Shown one piece after another: positions 34,172-42,023 of a stretch of DNA of 64,000 bases (position 1 is its first letter; every line of letters starts with the position of its first letter). Source of the DNA: Sulfotelmatobacter sp963788225 (GTDB lineage Bacteria; Acidobacteriota; Terriglobia; Terriglobales; Acidobacteriaceae). Below the pieces are notes generated by a model. It searched no databases. It worked only from the letters and a program-made list of their open reading frames with translations, and was not told where the DNA came from. The DNA is taken from contig CAWBGI010000003.1 in NCBI GenBank assembly GCA_963788225.1, positions 620,001 through 684,000 on the forward strand, in the 5' to 3' direction. The translations under genes were made by a program, and so were the position numbers.

Positions 34172-34705
34172 TTATCGATGGGCGAGATCAAACGTCACAG
34201 CGGCTGCCGAGGAACTGATGTTCACCATGGAGACGAAGCGCTCCAGTTTGTGGTGTCCGGTTTTGTGAAAGAAATAGCTGAGACCGACCACGCCTGCGGT
34301 TTCACCGGCGAAGTTAACTGCAAGCCCCGTAGTACTGCCGCTGAACAGGCGGGTTACGGGATTGAGTTCCCGGCCGCCGTTGCGCAGGTTGTCCTTGGTT
34401 ACGACGAAGTCGGCAGCGTTGAAGGCGGCCGTAGTGGCAAAGAGAAAGCTGTTCTCGCGATCCCAGAAGCGATGGCTGGCTTCGCTCAGTGTTGCTGGCT
34501 GAGTTGAGGTAACAGGAGGAGCGGGCTCCATCGCAACGGGCTGTGTCACGGAGGGCTGGACCGGCGGCGGCTGAAGCAGAGCGACAGAGACCGCTTGGGA
34601 CAGGGCCGGCCGGCACAGTCCCAGAATGGCGAGCAGGACTGCCGTTCTAGGTTGCAGGATTGCGCTCAACCAGATTTTCCGAAGCACGTTAGTGAATATC
34701 GGCAT
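34172..34705 (-). CDS. Hypothetical membrane or exported protein
   Basis: 177 residues. The N-terminal hydrophobic segment (TAVLLAILGLCRPALSQ) looks like a signal sequence, a Pro/Thr/Gln-rich linker follows, and the C-terminal half has two weakly hydrophobic helices with FNAADFVVTKDNLRNGGRELNPVTRLF. The FAADxxxT...GGRELNPV pattern recurs in proteins of unknown function in Acidobacteriota, as far as I recall. No function can be given. Confidence 0.65.
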   Translation of the reverse strand: MPIFTNVLRKIWLSAILQPRTAVLLAILGLCRPALSQAVSVALLQPPPVQPSVTQPVAMEPAPPVTSTQPATLSEASHRFWDRENSFLFATTAAFNAADFVVTKDNLRNGGRELNPVTRLFSGSTTGLAVNFAGETAGVVGLSYFFHKTGHHKLERFVSMVNISSSAAAVTFDLAHR

Positions 34706-34863
34706 TGGCTACCTGTACTAGTACTAACGCATGCCGCGGGCCACGGGGAATGGCCCCTATGTGCCACTAAGATATTTAGAATGATTACCTTAGAGGAATC
34801 TAAGAGTTACTGAGGTTACTGCCCCGAGTGCAAGCCATTGCACACAGAGAACTGATTCGACAA

Positions 34864-35460
34864 CTATTTCGAGAGCGTTGCCAGCGCTTCCCGGAATAGG
34901 GCATCAAATGATCCACTCCTCTCGCCGCTATTCTTAACGACGCTCGCCAGTGCCTTCTCGGCCAGGGCGCGTTGGTAGCCCAGGTTCACGAGCGCAGACA
35001 GCACATCTTCTTCGATCGCGCTCATCGGCGGCAGAGTCGGAGTGGAGGTGCCTGGCGCGGCGGGCAGTTTATCGCGCAATTCCAACACCATGCGCTCGGC
35101 GGTTTTCTTGCCGATGCCTGGAATCTTGGTCAAACGCGCAACATCATTGCTGCGGATTGACGTGGCCAAGTCGTCCGCGGCCATCCCACTCAGGATCGTG
35201 ATTGCCAGCTTCGCGCCAATGCCGCTCACCGTCATGAGCTTTTCGAACAGTTCCTTCTCGGAGGGCCGCACAAATCCGTAAAGCGCAATGAGATCCTCGC
35301 GCACGTGGGTGTGGACGTGCAGCGCGACCTCAGAGCCGCTGGCGGGCAATTCAGAAAAGGTTGGGACGCTGATATTTACTTCATAGCCGACGCCGCCAGT
35401 CTCCACCACAACTTGGTTGGGATGCTTGGTCAGCAGTTTTCCGCGCAGATGGGCGATCAT
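34864..35460 (-). CDS. ruvA: Holliday junction branch migration protein RuvA
   Basis: 198 residues from ATG 35460, the usual size. N-terminus MIAHLRGKLLTKHPNQVVVETGGVGYEV (OB fold), two helix-hairpin-helix motifs (LMTVSGIGAKLAITIL and LTKIPGIGKKTAERMVLEL), and the C-terminal domain III (VLSALVNLGYQRALAEKAL) that binds RuvB. RuvA tetramers hold the four-way junction. The longer upstream frame reads through an inverted repeat (35466 onward) and is not coding. ruvB and ruvC are not in the window. Confidence 0.95.
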   Translation of the reverse strand: MIAHLRGKLLTKHPNQVVVETGGVGYEVNISVPTFSELPASGSEVALHVHTHVREDLIALYGFVRPSEKELFEKLMTVSGIGAKLAITILSGMAADDLATSIRSNDVARLTKIPGIGKKTAERMVLELRDKLPAAPGTSTPTLPPMSAIEEDVLSALVNLGYQRALAEKALASVVKNSGERSGSFDALFREALATLSK

Positions 35461-35465
35461 GCTAG

Positions 35466-35557
35466 TACCTAGTTCCGAGTTCCGAGTACCGAGTCGCGAG
35501 TACCGAGTCAGGCGGCCCATTCTCGGGACTTGGGACTCGGGACTCGCGACTGAATTT
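35466..35557. repeat. Inverted repeat of iterated CCGAGT words
   Basis: The left part is a run of GAGTTCCGAGTACCGAGT-type words. The right part (from about 35522) is its inverted counterpart (GGGACTTGGGACTCGGGACT). It lies directly upstream of ruvA and would be in its leader. Confidence 0.75.
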
Positions 35558-35567
35558 TAGGCAACGA

Positions 35568-35595
35568 AAACGGCAGGGCCGACCCCCTGCCGTTT
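35568..35595 (-). terminator. Terminator of the HU gene
   Basis: Stem AAACGGCAGGG/CCCTGCCGTTT around a 6-base loop, with a T-rich stretch on the minus-strand side. Confidence 0.75.
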
Positions 35596-35619
35596 CGGAA
35601 ATTCAACACTTTCTGTTCT

Positions 35620-35898
35620 CTACTTTTTATTGACGGTCTTCTTCAGTTCGGCCCCAGGAGTAAACTTCGCGACCTTGCGGGCGGCAATCTTGATAGTGGC
35701 GCCGGTTTGCGGATTGCGCCCGTTGCGCGCCTTTCTCTGCGATACCGAGAAAGTGCCGAAACCAATCAAAGCCACCCGATCCCCTTTCCGCAAAGCTGCG
35801 GTAATGCTGCTCACTGCTGTGTCAACCGCAGTTGTAGCCTGCGCTTTGCTGATTTCGCAAGCGCCCGCGATCTTATCCACCAGATCGGCTTTATTCAT
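35620..35898 (-). CDS. HU-family DNA-binding protein
   Basis: 92 residues from ATG 35898, the standard HU length. MNKADLVDKIAGACEISKAQA leads the helical part, then RVALIGFGTFSVSQRKARNGRNPQTG, containing the DNA-contacting arm with the conserved RNP, and a Lys-rich end. It bends and compacts DNA as a dimer. The start is supported by GAGG in the leader. It has its own terminator and is followed by ruvA in the same direction. Confidence 0.95.
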   Translation of the reverse strand: MNKADLVDKIAGACEISKAQATTAVDTAVSSITAALRKGDRVALIGFGTFSVSQRKARNGRNPQTGATIKIAARKVAKFTPGAELKKTVNKK

Positions 35899-36121
35899 TT
35901 GTTTCTCCTCGCAGGTTTCTTTATTTTGCGTACCAATTTTGCATACCCAGCCGAAAACCGGGAGGACAAAAGCTTGTGGCTGAGTTGGGAAACCTGACGG
36001 AGGGTATTCTCCTCTCTCTGCGCAGAATGTCAACTGTGAAAATCCGCGCCGGAAGCCTGTTTCACACCCCCTCGTTCCGGATTGGGGCTGGGGAGGCGGG
36101 TTTTGGATGGAAAAAGTGACA

Positions 36122-36193
36122 AGTGGCCAAGGGTCAGTGGCCGCGAAGCCGACGACAATATTGTCCTTGACTGGCCACTAGCCACCGGCCACT
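36122..36193. repeat. Inverted repeat of iterated AGTGGCC words
   Basis: Left arm 36122-36142 and right arm 36173-36193 are made of AGTGGCC words, with a perfect 12-base palindrome GACAATATTGTC (36154-36165) at the centre. It lies in the 417-base divergent gap between the HU gene and the DnaC-like gene. Elsewhere in the gap (35899-36315) nothing was recognised. Confidence 0.75.
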
Positions 36194-36315
36194 GGTTTTC
36201 CTCTGTCCTCCACAGCTGCGATCTCCCGTTCACAGGTTGTACACAGGGGGTTGGAGTTTCGCACTTGCGAGAAGCTGGCTTGCGGGAGCAAAGTCAAAGA
36301 ACACACACTTACCAA

Positions 36316-37122
36316 ATGGAAGAAGCAAGGTTGAAGTTGATCAAGACAGCCGCCGATGTTTGCCCGCTATGCGAAGGGACGGGGTGGAAGACGCTTTCCG
36401 CCAGCCCGAGTTCGTCCAAAGACCGACGCGTCGCCCGCTGCGATTGCCAGTTGCGGGCGCGGGCCGGGACACTGCTGGCTGCCGCGCGCATCCCCAAGAG
36501 ATACGAACACTGCGAACTCGCCAGCTACACATCAGATTTTCCGGGAGCGCATCGCTCGCTCGCCTTCGCCCACCTTTCGGCTTGCAAATTCGCGCAGGAG
36601 TACGATCCACGCGATGGCACAGGTCTGCTGATCATCGGCCAGATCGGCACAGGAAAGACTCATCTGGCAGTTGGCATCGTCAAGGAATTGATCCTCCACA
36701 AAGGGATTGCCTGTCTGTTCTACGACTATCGCGAACTGTTGAAGGAAATCCAGAATTCCTACAACGCGGCGGTTCAAACCACCGAACTGGATGTTCTTCG
36801 TCCGGTTTTTGAGACTGATGTTCTGGTTCTTGACGAGTTGGGCGCGGTGAAGCCGACGGAATGGGTCTGGGACACGGTGAGCCTGATCCTGAACACTCGC
36901 TACAACGACAACCGCACTACCATCATCACGACAAATTTCGAGGATCAGGCCGCGGCTGGCGCGAATGGCTCCGTTTCTCCGGTACGTGCCGCCACTCGCG
37001 CCGAAACCCTCGGCGATCGCATTGGAGAACGCATGCGCTCCCGCCTGCACGAGATGTGCCGCATCATCAAGATGGAAGGCGAAGACTTCCGCCAGAAGTT
37101 CCGCAGTGCCAGCTTTCGGTAA
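36316..37122 (+). CDS. DnaC/IstB-type ATPase with N-terminal zinc-ribbon-like Cys cluster
   Basis: 268 residues from ATG 36316. Residues 15-50 hold CPLCEGTGW and ARCDCQ, four Cys that could bind zinc. The AAA+ part has Walker A GQIGTGKTHLA, Walker B VLVLDELGA, sensor TTNF and a late Arg-rich helix GDRIGERMRSRLHEM. This is the layout of DnaC/DnaI helicase loaders. No transposase is adjacent, so it is more likely the cellular loader (DnaC-like) than an IstB. Confidence 0.82.
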   Translation: MEEARLKLIKTAADVCPLCEGTGWKTLSASPSSSKDRRVARCDCQLRARAGTLLAAARIPKRYEHCELASYTSDFPGAHRSLAFAHLSACKFAQEYDPRDGTGLLIIGQIGTGKTHLAVGIVKELILHKGIACLFYDYRELLKEIQNSYNAAVQTTELDVLRPVFETDVLVLDELGAVKPTEWVWDTVSLILNTRYNDNRTTIITTNFEDQAAAGANGSVSPVRAATRAETLGDRIGERMRSRLHEMCRIIKMEGEDFRQKFRSASFR

Positions 37123-37125
37123 ACC

Positions 37126-37254
37126 TTTTGCCACGGATTTTCACGGATTCACGCGGATAAAGAAAACGTCAAGAGAAAAAAGGCTCCGTACCGCACCTGG
37201 GTATCATTTCGCTTTAGATTTATCCGCGGGAATCCGTGTAAATCCGTGGCAAAA
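37126..37254. repeat. Inverted repeat with 36-base arms of CACGGATT words
   Basis: Arms 37126-37161 and 37219-37254 match at 34 of 36 positions. Each is built from TTGCCACGGATTT and CACGGATTC type words. It lies between the DnaC-like and UvrC-like genes. Confidence 0.85.
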
Positions 37255-37279
37255 CAAGTTTCCGCACTAGAATAGTTTC

Positions 37280-38497
37280 GTGTTGACTGAGCGCCAGGAA
37301 TTTGCGCCTGAACGCGATGCCGAAGTTTTCGCCGGTGTCCCCGCCGCTCCGGCTGTGTTCGTGCTGCGCGGCGACGTAGAAGCCGAACCTTACGTCAGTA
37401 AAACCGCGAATCTTCGCCGCCGTCTCCAGCGCTTGCTGGGTCCGGTGGAAGAGCGCACGAAGAAACTCAATCTGCGCGATCGCGTTCGCTGGATCGAATA
37501 CACGCCAACTGGGTCCGACTTCGAATCCGGCTTCCTGCTTTACCGAGTGCTGCGCGAAGCGTTCCCCAAAACCTACGGCAACCGCATGCGTTTCCGCTTC
37601 GCGCCCCTGGTCAAACTGCATCTGGAAAATGAATATCCCCGGGCGTCGATCACCACGCGCCTGGGACGGCTCAAAGGCCGCAACCTTTACTACGGGCCGT
37701 TCCAGTCCCGCACTGCCGCCGAGAAGTTCATGAACGATTCGCTCGACTTCTTCAACATTCGCCGCTGCGTGGATGACCTGCATCCCGACCCCAAATTTCC
37801 TGGCTGCATCTATTCAGAGATGAAAATGTGTCTTGCGCCCTGCTTCAAAGGCTGCACCGACGAGGAATATTCCACCGAAGTAAACCGCGTTCAGGACTAC
37901 TTCGATTCCGGAGGGGAATCGCTGGTGCGCGAATTCTCGTCGCAGCGTGACGCGGCATCGGCCAGCCTGGCATTTGAAGATGCCGCCGCTATTCACGTGC
38001 GACTGGAGAAGCTCAAGCCTGTACTCAGCCAGTTTCCCGAGATCGTGCGCCGTCTTGACCGCCTGTCAGCGCTGATCGTTCAGCCCAGCCATCTCGGGGA
38101 CTCGGTTACCTTCTTCCGAATCGACAGCGGCGCAATCTCCGGACCGGTGGTGTTTTCGATTCAACCGGCCGAGCACACGAAATCGCAATCCATGGAATCG
38201 AGAGTACTCGCAGTCTTGGATTCGTTCCCACCCGCCAAAGCCCGCGCCGCACTGGAAACCATGGAGCACGTTGCGCTGCTGAAGCGCTGGTACTATCGCG
38301 GCCGCCGCGTCGGCGAAATATTTCTCGCGGACGATAAGGGAGCGTTGCCCATGCGCCGCATCGTCCGTGGCATCGGCCGCGTTCTTAGAGGTGAGAGGCC
38401 GGAAGAAGATTTGCTCGAACGGACGAAGGTTCGAGAGGGAATTATGGAGTTCCCGACTGAGCAGAAGGATGCTGAGCAAGAAAGGAAGTCGCAATGA
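37280..38497 (+). CDS. Short UvrC-like GIY-YIG protein
   Basis: 405 residues from a GTG start, against about 600 for UvrC. It has the GIY-YIG-type N-terminus (PAVFVLRGD, then YVSKTANLRRRLQRLLG), the Cys cluster of UvrC (RRCVDDL, CIYSEMKMCLAPCFKGC) and a UvrB-binding UVR-like helix pair (SLAFEDAAAIHVRLEKLKPVLS). The C-terminal RNase H-like nuclease and helix-hairpin-helix domains are missing. The protein is therefore like Cho or a UvrC paralog that makes only the 3' incision. Its last 4 bases overlap the DinB-like gene. Confidence 0.82.
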   Translation: MLTERQEFAPERDAEVFAGVPAAPAVFVLRGDVEAEPYVSKTANLRRRLQRLLGPVEERTKKLNLRDRVRWIEYTPTGSDFESGFLLYRVLREAFPKTYGNRMRFRFAPLVKLHLENEYPRASITTRLGRLKGRNLYYGPFQSRTAAEKFMNDSLDFFNIRRCVDDLHPDPKFPGCIYSEMKMCLAPCFKGCTDEEYSTEVNRVQDYFDSGGESLVREFSSQRDAASASLAFEDAAAIHVRLEKLKPVLSQFPEIVRRLDRLSALIVQPSHLGDSVTFFRIDSGAISGPVVFSIQPAEHTKSQSMESRVLAVLDSFPPAKARAALETMEHVALLKRWYYRGRRVGEIFLADDKGALPMRRIVRGIGRVLRGERPEEDLLERTKVREGIMEFPTEQKDAEQERKSQ

Positions 38498-39006
38498 CGA
38501 TGACGAACGGCACAACGAAAATCAAAGACCCGCATGGCAAACAACTCCGCGAGCACTTGGTCTACCTGCTCGACGGCGGGGGCGCTCACGCGCGGTTTGA
38601 CGACGTGGTGAAAGACATGCCGGAGGAGTTGCGCGGCGCAAAGCCCCACGGACTCCCGCACACCGCCTGGATGTTGCTTGAGCACCTGCGCCTGGCGCAG
38701 TGGGACATTCTGGAATTCAGCCGCAACTCCAAATACACGTCTCCCAAGTGGCCTGAGGGGTACTGGCCGAAGACAGAAGATCCACCGAGCACGGCGGCGT
38801 GGAACAAGAGCGTTCAACAATTTCTCAAGGATCTGAAGACCATGCAGGATCTGGTCGGAAATCCGAAGACCGATTTGTATGCTCGCATCCCTTGGGGCGA
38901 CGGCCAGACTATTCTGCGTGAGGCTCTGCTTCTGGCCGATCACAACGCTTATCACCTTGGCCAATTAGTCGACGTGCGCCGGGCGCTGGGAGCTTGGAAG
39001 GGATAG
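38494..39006 (+). CDS. DinB-superfamily protein
   Basis: 170 residues, a four-helix-bundle DinB-like protein. The likely metal ligands are His in PHTAWMLLEHLRLAQWDIL and the late HNAYHLGQLVDVRRALG. DinB-like proteins use a divalent metal in thiol transfer (bacillithiol or mycothiol) or have unknown roles. Translational coupling (ATGA) to the UvrC-like gene suggests a damage-related or detoxifying function, which is inference. Confidence 0.82.
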   Translation: MTMTNGTTKIKDPHGKQLREHLVYLLDGGGAHARFDDVVKDMPEELRGAKPHGLPHTAWMLLEHLRLAQWDILEFSRNSKYTSPKWPEGYWPKTEDPPSTAAWNKSVQQFLKDLKTMQDLVGNPKTDLYARIPWGDGQTILREALLLADHNAYHLGQLVDVRRALGAWKG

Positions 39007-39007
39007 T

Positions 39008-39102
39008 GTAGCGCCACCGTCCCGTCGGCCATCACAGGAGCGATTGCCCGACCACTGACTGGGTCGACCATCTCACAAAAGCCGCCGGCACGGCGGCGCT
39101 AC
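39008..39102. repeat. Inverted repeat with 22-base GTAGCGCC arms
   Basis: Arms 39008-39029 and 39081-39102 match at 19 of 22 positions (GTAGCGCC, CCG, CGGC words). It is directly after the DinB-like stop. Confidence 0.8.
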
Positions 39103-39105
39103 GAA

Positions 39106-39137
39106 AATTGAGCCGGCCCTTCCGGGCCGGCTCAATT
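39106..39137. terminator. Terminator between dinB-like and sedolisin genes
   Basis: Stem GAGCCGGCCC/GGGCCGGCTC extended by AATT on both sides, with a TTCC loop. It faces both convergent genes. Confidence 0.85.
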
Positions 39138-39161
39138 GCTTTGCGGTGCGAAACGCGCTCG

Positions 39162-41792
39162 TCAGCGTTCCACGGTGATGGTGACCGGAATCTGGTTGCT
39201 GAGCGAACCGGATGTTCCGATCAGGTCGATGGTGGTGGTTCCGGTGGGGGCTCGCCGGGTAGCGCTCCAGGTGATGGTTACGTTCGCGCTGCCGTTTGCC
39301 GGAACGGTCACCGGGTTAGACGACGCGGTTGCCGATACACCACTGGGGAATTCATTCACGCTCAGCTCAACCGATCCGCTGAATCCACTCACGCTGGTGA
39401 GCGTGAGCGTGGTGGAGGTTCGGCCGCCCTGGATGATGTTGAACGAAGACGGCACCAGCGACATGGTGAAGTTCGGCGTTCCCGAAGAAGCCTTCACCGT
39501 CAAGCTAATCGTGGTGCTGTGACTGGTTGAGCCCGAGGTTCCGGTGATGGTCACCGTAGCGGTGCCGACCGTGGCGCTGGAGGAAGCGGTCAACGTGAGA
39601 GTTGAGTTCGTGCTTCCGTTCGCGGGCGGAGTTACGGGATTGGGGGAGAACGCCGCGGTTACGCCGCTGGGCAAGCCGGACGCGCTCAAAGTGGTTGCTG
39701 AATTGAAGCCGCCCGTGCTCGTGACCGTAATTGTGCTCGTCCCGTTGCTGCCCTGGGTTACGGTCACTGACGTGGGCGAGGCACTGACGCTGAAGTTCGG
39801 CGTCGCCGACGAATTGACCGTGAGGGCAAGCGTTGTGGTTGCGGTCAGACTGCCAGAGGTTCCGGTAATCGTGACCGTAGCCGTGCCAGTGGTGGCAGTG
39901 GCGCTTGCGGTCAGCGTCATCACGCTGGTTCCGGTTGTGGGGTTGGTGCCGAATGTTGCGGTCACGCCACTCGGCAGACCGGACGCAGACAGCGTCACGC
40001 TGCCGGTGAATCCGTTCACATCATTCACCGTGATGGTGCTGGTGCCGCCGCTGCCTTGAGTGATGGTCAGACTGCTCGGCGAATCCGAGAGCGTGAAACT
40101 CGGCGCCGCAGAGCCAGCCAACAGGTTGATGATCCCAGTTGTATTTGGGCTGCCCCATCCGGTGCACAGATCGTAGCCGGTTGCTGAGGAAAACTTGCCG
40201 CAGCTTCCGCTGGTGATGTCGTGGAAGTCCGTGCCATAGCTGGATCCTTCAGCCGCTGGGTAAATGATCGGATTGATGAATCCGATCGAGTCGCCGTTGG
40301 ATGCGGCTTGTTGGTTAGCCAGAGCAAGGTAGCCGGCCCACATGGGCGCCGCAAAGCTGGTCCCGCCGTATTCGTTTGCCGTACAAGTAGTTTGGTCGGC
40401 GCAGACGTAAAAGGTGAAATTCGCGTTGGCGGAAACGTCCGGGCCGTTCCGGAGGGTCTTCGAACAACCGGAGCACCCGTCCACGGGCGTTTGCCAAGAG
40501 GGGATCGCGATACCGTCTGGGGAGTTGCCGCCGCCGCTGTCTACCCAGGCAGTTTCCGATGCCCAGGGGCCGGCCGCTTTGGTGGTTGTCAGGTCCGTGC
40601 CGCCGACCGAGACAATATTCGCATCATCCGCCGGCCAGGCCTCATTCGATGAAGACCAAGCCGAACTGTCGCCGGACGCGGCAAAGAAGTTCTGGCCTTG
40701 TGAGGCCATCTGCTCAAAGTATGGGTCCAGAGTGCTCGGGTCCGCCGGTGTCCAGCCCCATGAGCAACTGATCTGCTTGGACAATGGAGCGGCCGAATTC
40801 GAAACCATCGCGCTGATGCAGGCAGTGTCGCTGATACTCGAGGCGTTGCCGCAAACGTACATATAGAGCATCGTGGTGCCAGGGGCCATGCCCATCGCCT
40901 GCGTCATGTCGAGGGTCTGCTCGGTGTCATCGCATCCGCTGCTCGCGGTGCAACTCGTGCTATACCCGCCCGTTGAAATGAGAGTGGGAGTGTAAGGTTC
41001 GGTTTGCCCCACGTTTTTGTAGTACGTGGTCAAATCGGCCAAATCGGTGCCCAGGAATTCGAACAGGCCGATCGTCTGGCCGGTGCCGGTGAGAGCCGTT
41101 CCGCCGTAGTAGGCCGCGCGCATGTCGCTGCCCAAAAAAGAAGCTGAGGGGCCGGAGCCCGTAGTGGCATTGGACACGACATTGCTGGGATCGATCCCAT
41201 GGGCTTTGGCGTAATCGCTCTTCTTGACATAGAGGGGATGCGGCTTGGAATCGTTGTCCAGACCGGTGATGTGCCAAAGCTGGAAGGGTAGGTCCACGGT
41301 GGGCTCGCGATCCACCGCAAAGAATGTGCGGTTTTCGGTGAGGTCCTGATAGAGACCCATGGTCACATGGAAGGCCTTCTCGATGTTCGCGACCGTGGCG
41401 GTGAGCCTTAGGTCGCGTTCATCGCGGGTTCCGTCGATGATCTCAAAGCCGCTCGCTTTGGCGAATGCAACCAAGGCGTCCCAATCTTGCTGGCTGGGCC
41501 CGAACTTCGTGGTAAATTCCTGCGGCGTAAGGAACTGGTGGTAGGAGGGGCTTGCAGGATCCTGAAGTTCCTGCAGGAAATTTTGCAAACCTGCGCGATC
41601 GCGTAGCGGCAGAACAATGTCGAAGCGCAGGGTCTGGGTGGCTGGGAGTCGCCCGATGAGCTGCGCCTGCCCATTGACAACCGCATCACGCACATGACGC
41701 GTCAACAGTTGCGATTGAGCAAGGCAGACAAGATTCATGGCCAAAGCAAACACGACGATTCTGGGCAAAAAAGTACTCAACCTTCGAACCAT
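39162..41792 (-). CDS. Pro-kumamolisin-type S53 peptidase (sedolisin) with Ig-like repeats
   Basis: 876 residues from the ATG at 41792, which has AAGGAG upstream. A signal peptide is followed by an activation prodomain (about 35-180) and the catalytic domain (about 215-560). Sedolisin residues: Glu and Asp in DDTEQTLDMTQAMG, oxyanion Asp in FFAASGDSSAW, and Ser in GGTSFAAPMWAG. The last 300 residues are about three Thr/Ser-rich Ig-like domains with the recurring TQGSxGTSTITV/SGLPSGVTA pattern. It is a secreted acid peptidase; the repeats may anchor it or bind substrate. Two direct repeats lie 150 bases upstream. Confidence 0.92.
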   Translation of the reverse strand: MVRRLSTFLPRIVVFALAMNLVCLAQSQLLTRHVRDAVVNGQAQLIGRLPATQTLRFDIVLPLRDRAGLQNFLQELQDPASPSYHQFLTPQEFTTKFGPSQQDWDALVAFAKASGFEIIDGTRDERDLRLTATVANIEKAFHVTMGLYQDLTENRTFFAVDREPTVDLPFQLWHITGLDNDSKPHPLYVKKSDYAKAHGIDPSNVVSNATTGSGPSASFLGSDMRAAYYGGTALTGTGQTIGLFEFLGTDLADLTTYYKNVGQTEPYTPTLISTGGYSTSCTASSGCDDTEQTLDMTQAMGMAPGTTMLYMYVCGNASSISDTACISAMVSNSAAPLSKQISCSWGWTPADPSTLDPYFEQMASQGQNFFAASGDSSAWSSSNEAWPADDANIVSVGGTDLTTTKAAGPWASETAWVDSGGGNSPDGIAIPSWQTPVDGCSGCSKTLRNGPDVSANANFTFYVCADQTTCTANEYGGTSFAAPMWAGYLALANQQAASNGDSIGFINPIIYPAAEGSSYGTDFHDITSGSCGKFSSATGYDLCTGWGSPNTTGIINLLAGSAAPSFTLSDSPSSLTITQGSGGTSTITVNDVNGFTGSVTLSASGLPSGVTATFGTNPTTGTSVMTLTASATATTGTATVTITGTSGSLTATTTLALTVNSSATPNFSVSASPTSVTVTQGSNGTSTITVTSTGGFNSATTLSASGLPSGVTAAFSPNPVTPPANGSTNSTLTLTASSSATVGTATVTITGTSGSTSHSTTISLTVKASSGTPNFTMSLVPSSFNIIQGGRTSTTLTLTSVSGFSGSVELSVNEFPSGVSATASSNPVTVPANGSANVTITWSATRRAPTGTTTIDLIGTSGSLSNQIPVTITVER

Positions 41793-41939
41793 AACGATCT
41801 CCTTAGGGGTTATCTGGATTTGCACTTCCAAAACGTTGTTGACCGAATGGCCAGCTCCGACCAAAAACTTCCGCATCTTAGCTCACGCTTGGGGATTTTT
41901 CTCAACTTTTTTGTGCATGTTACGAAATGCAAAATTACT

Positions 41940-41983
41940 CACTAAGGATATTGCTGTATTTACCACTAAGGGTATTGCTGTAT
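41940..41983. repeat. Two direct 20-bp repeats upstream of the sedolisin gene
   Basis: CACTAAGG(A/G)TATTGCTGTAT at 41940-41959 and 41964-41983, period 24, one mismatch. It sits in the AT-rich gap upstream of the peptidase gene and may be a tandem protein-binding site. Confidence 0.7.
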
Positions 41984-42023
41984 GCAAAAGTCCTAAAGGG
42001 GGACCTTCTGAAGCAGCGCAAAC

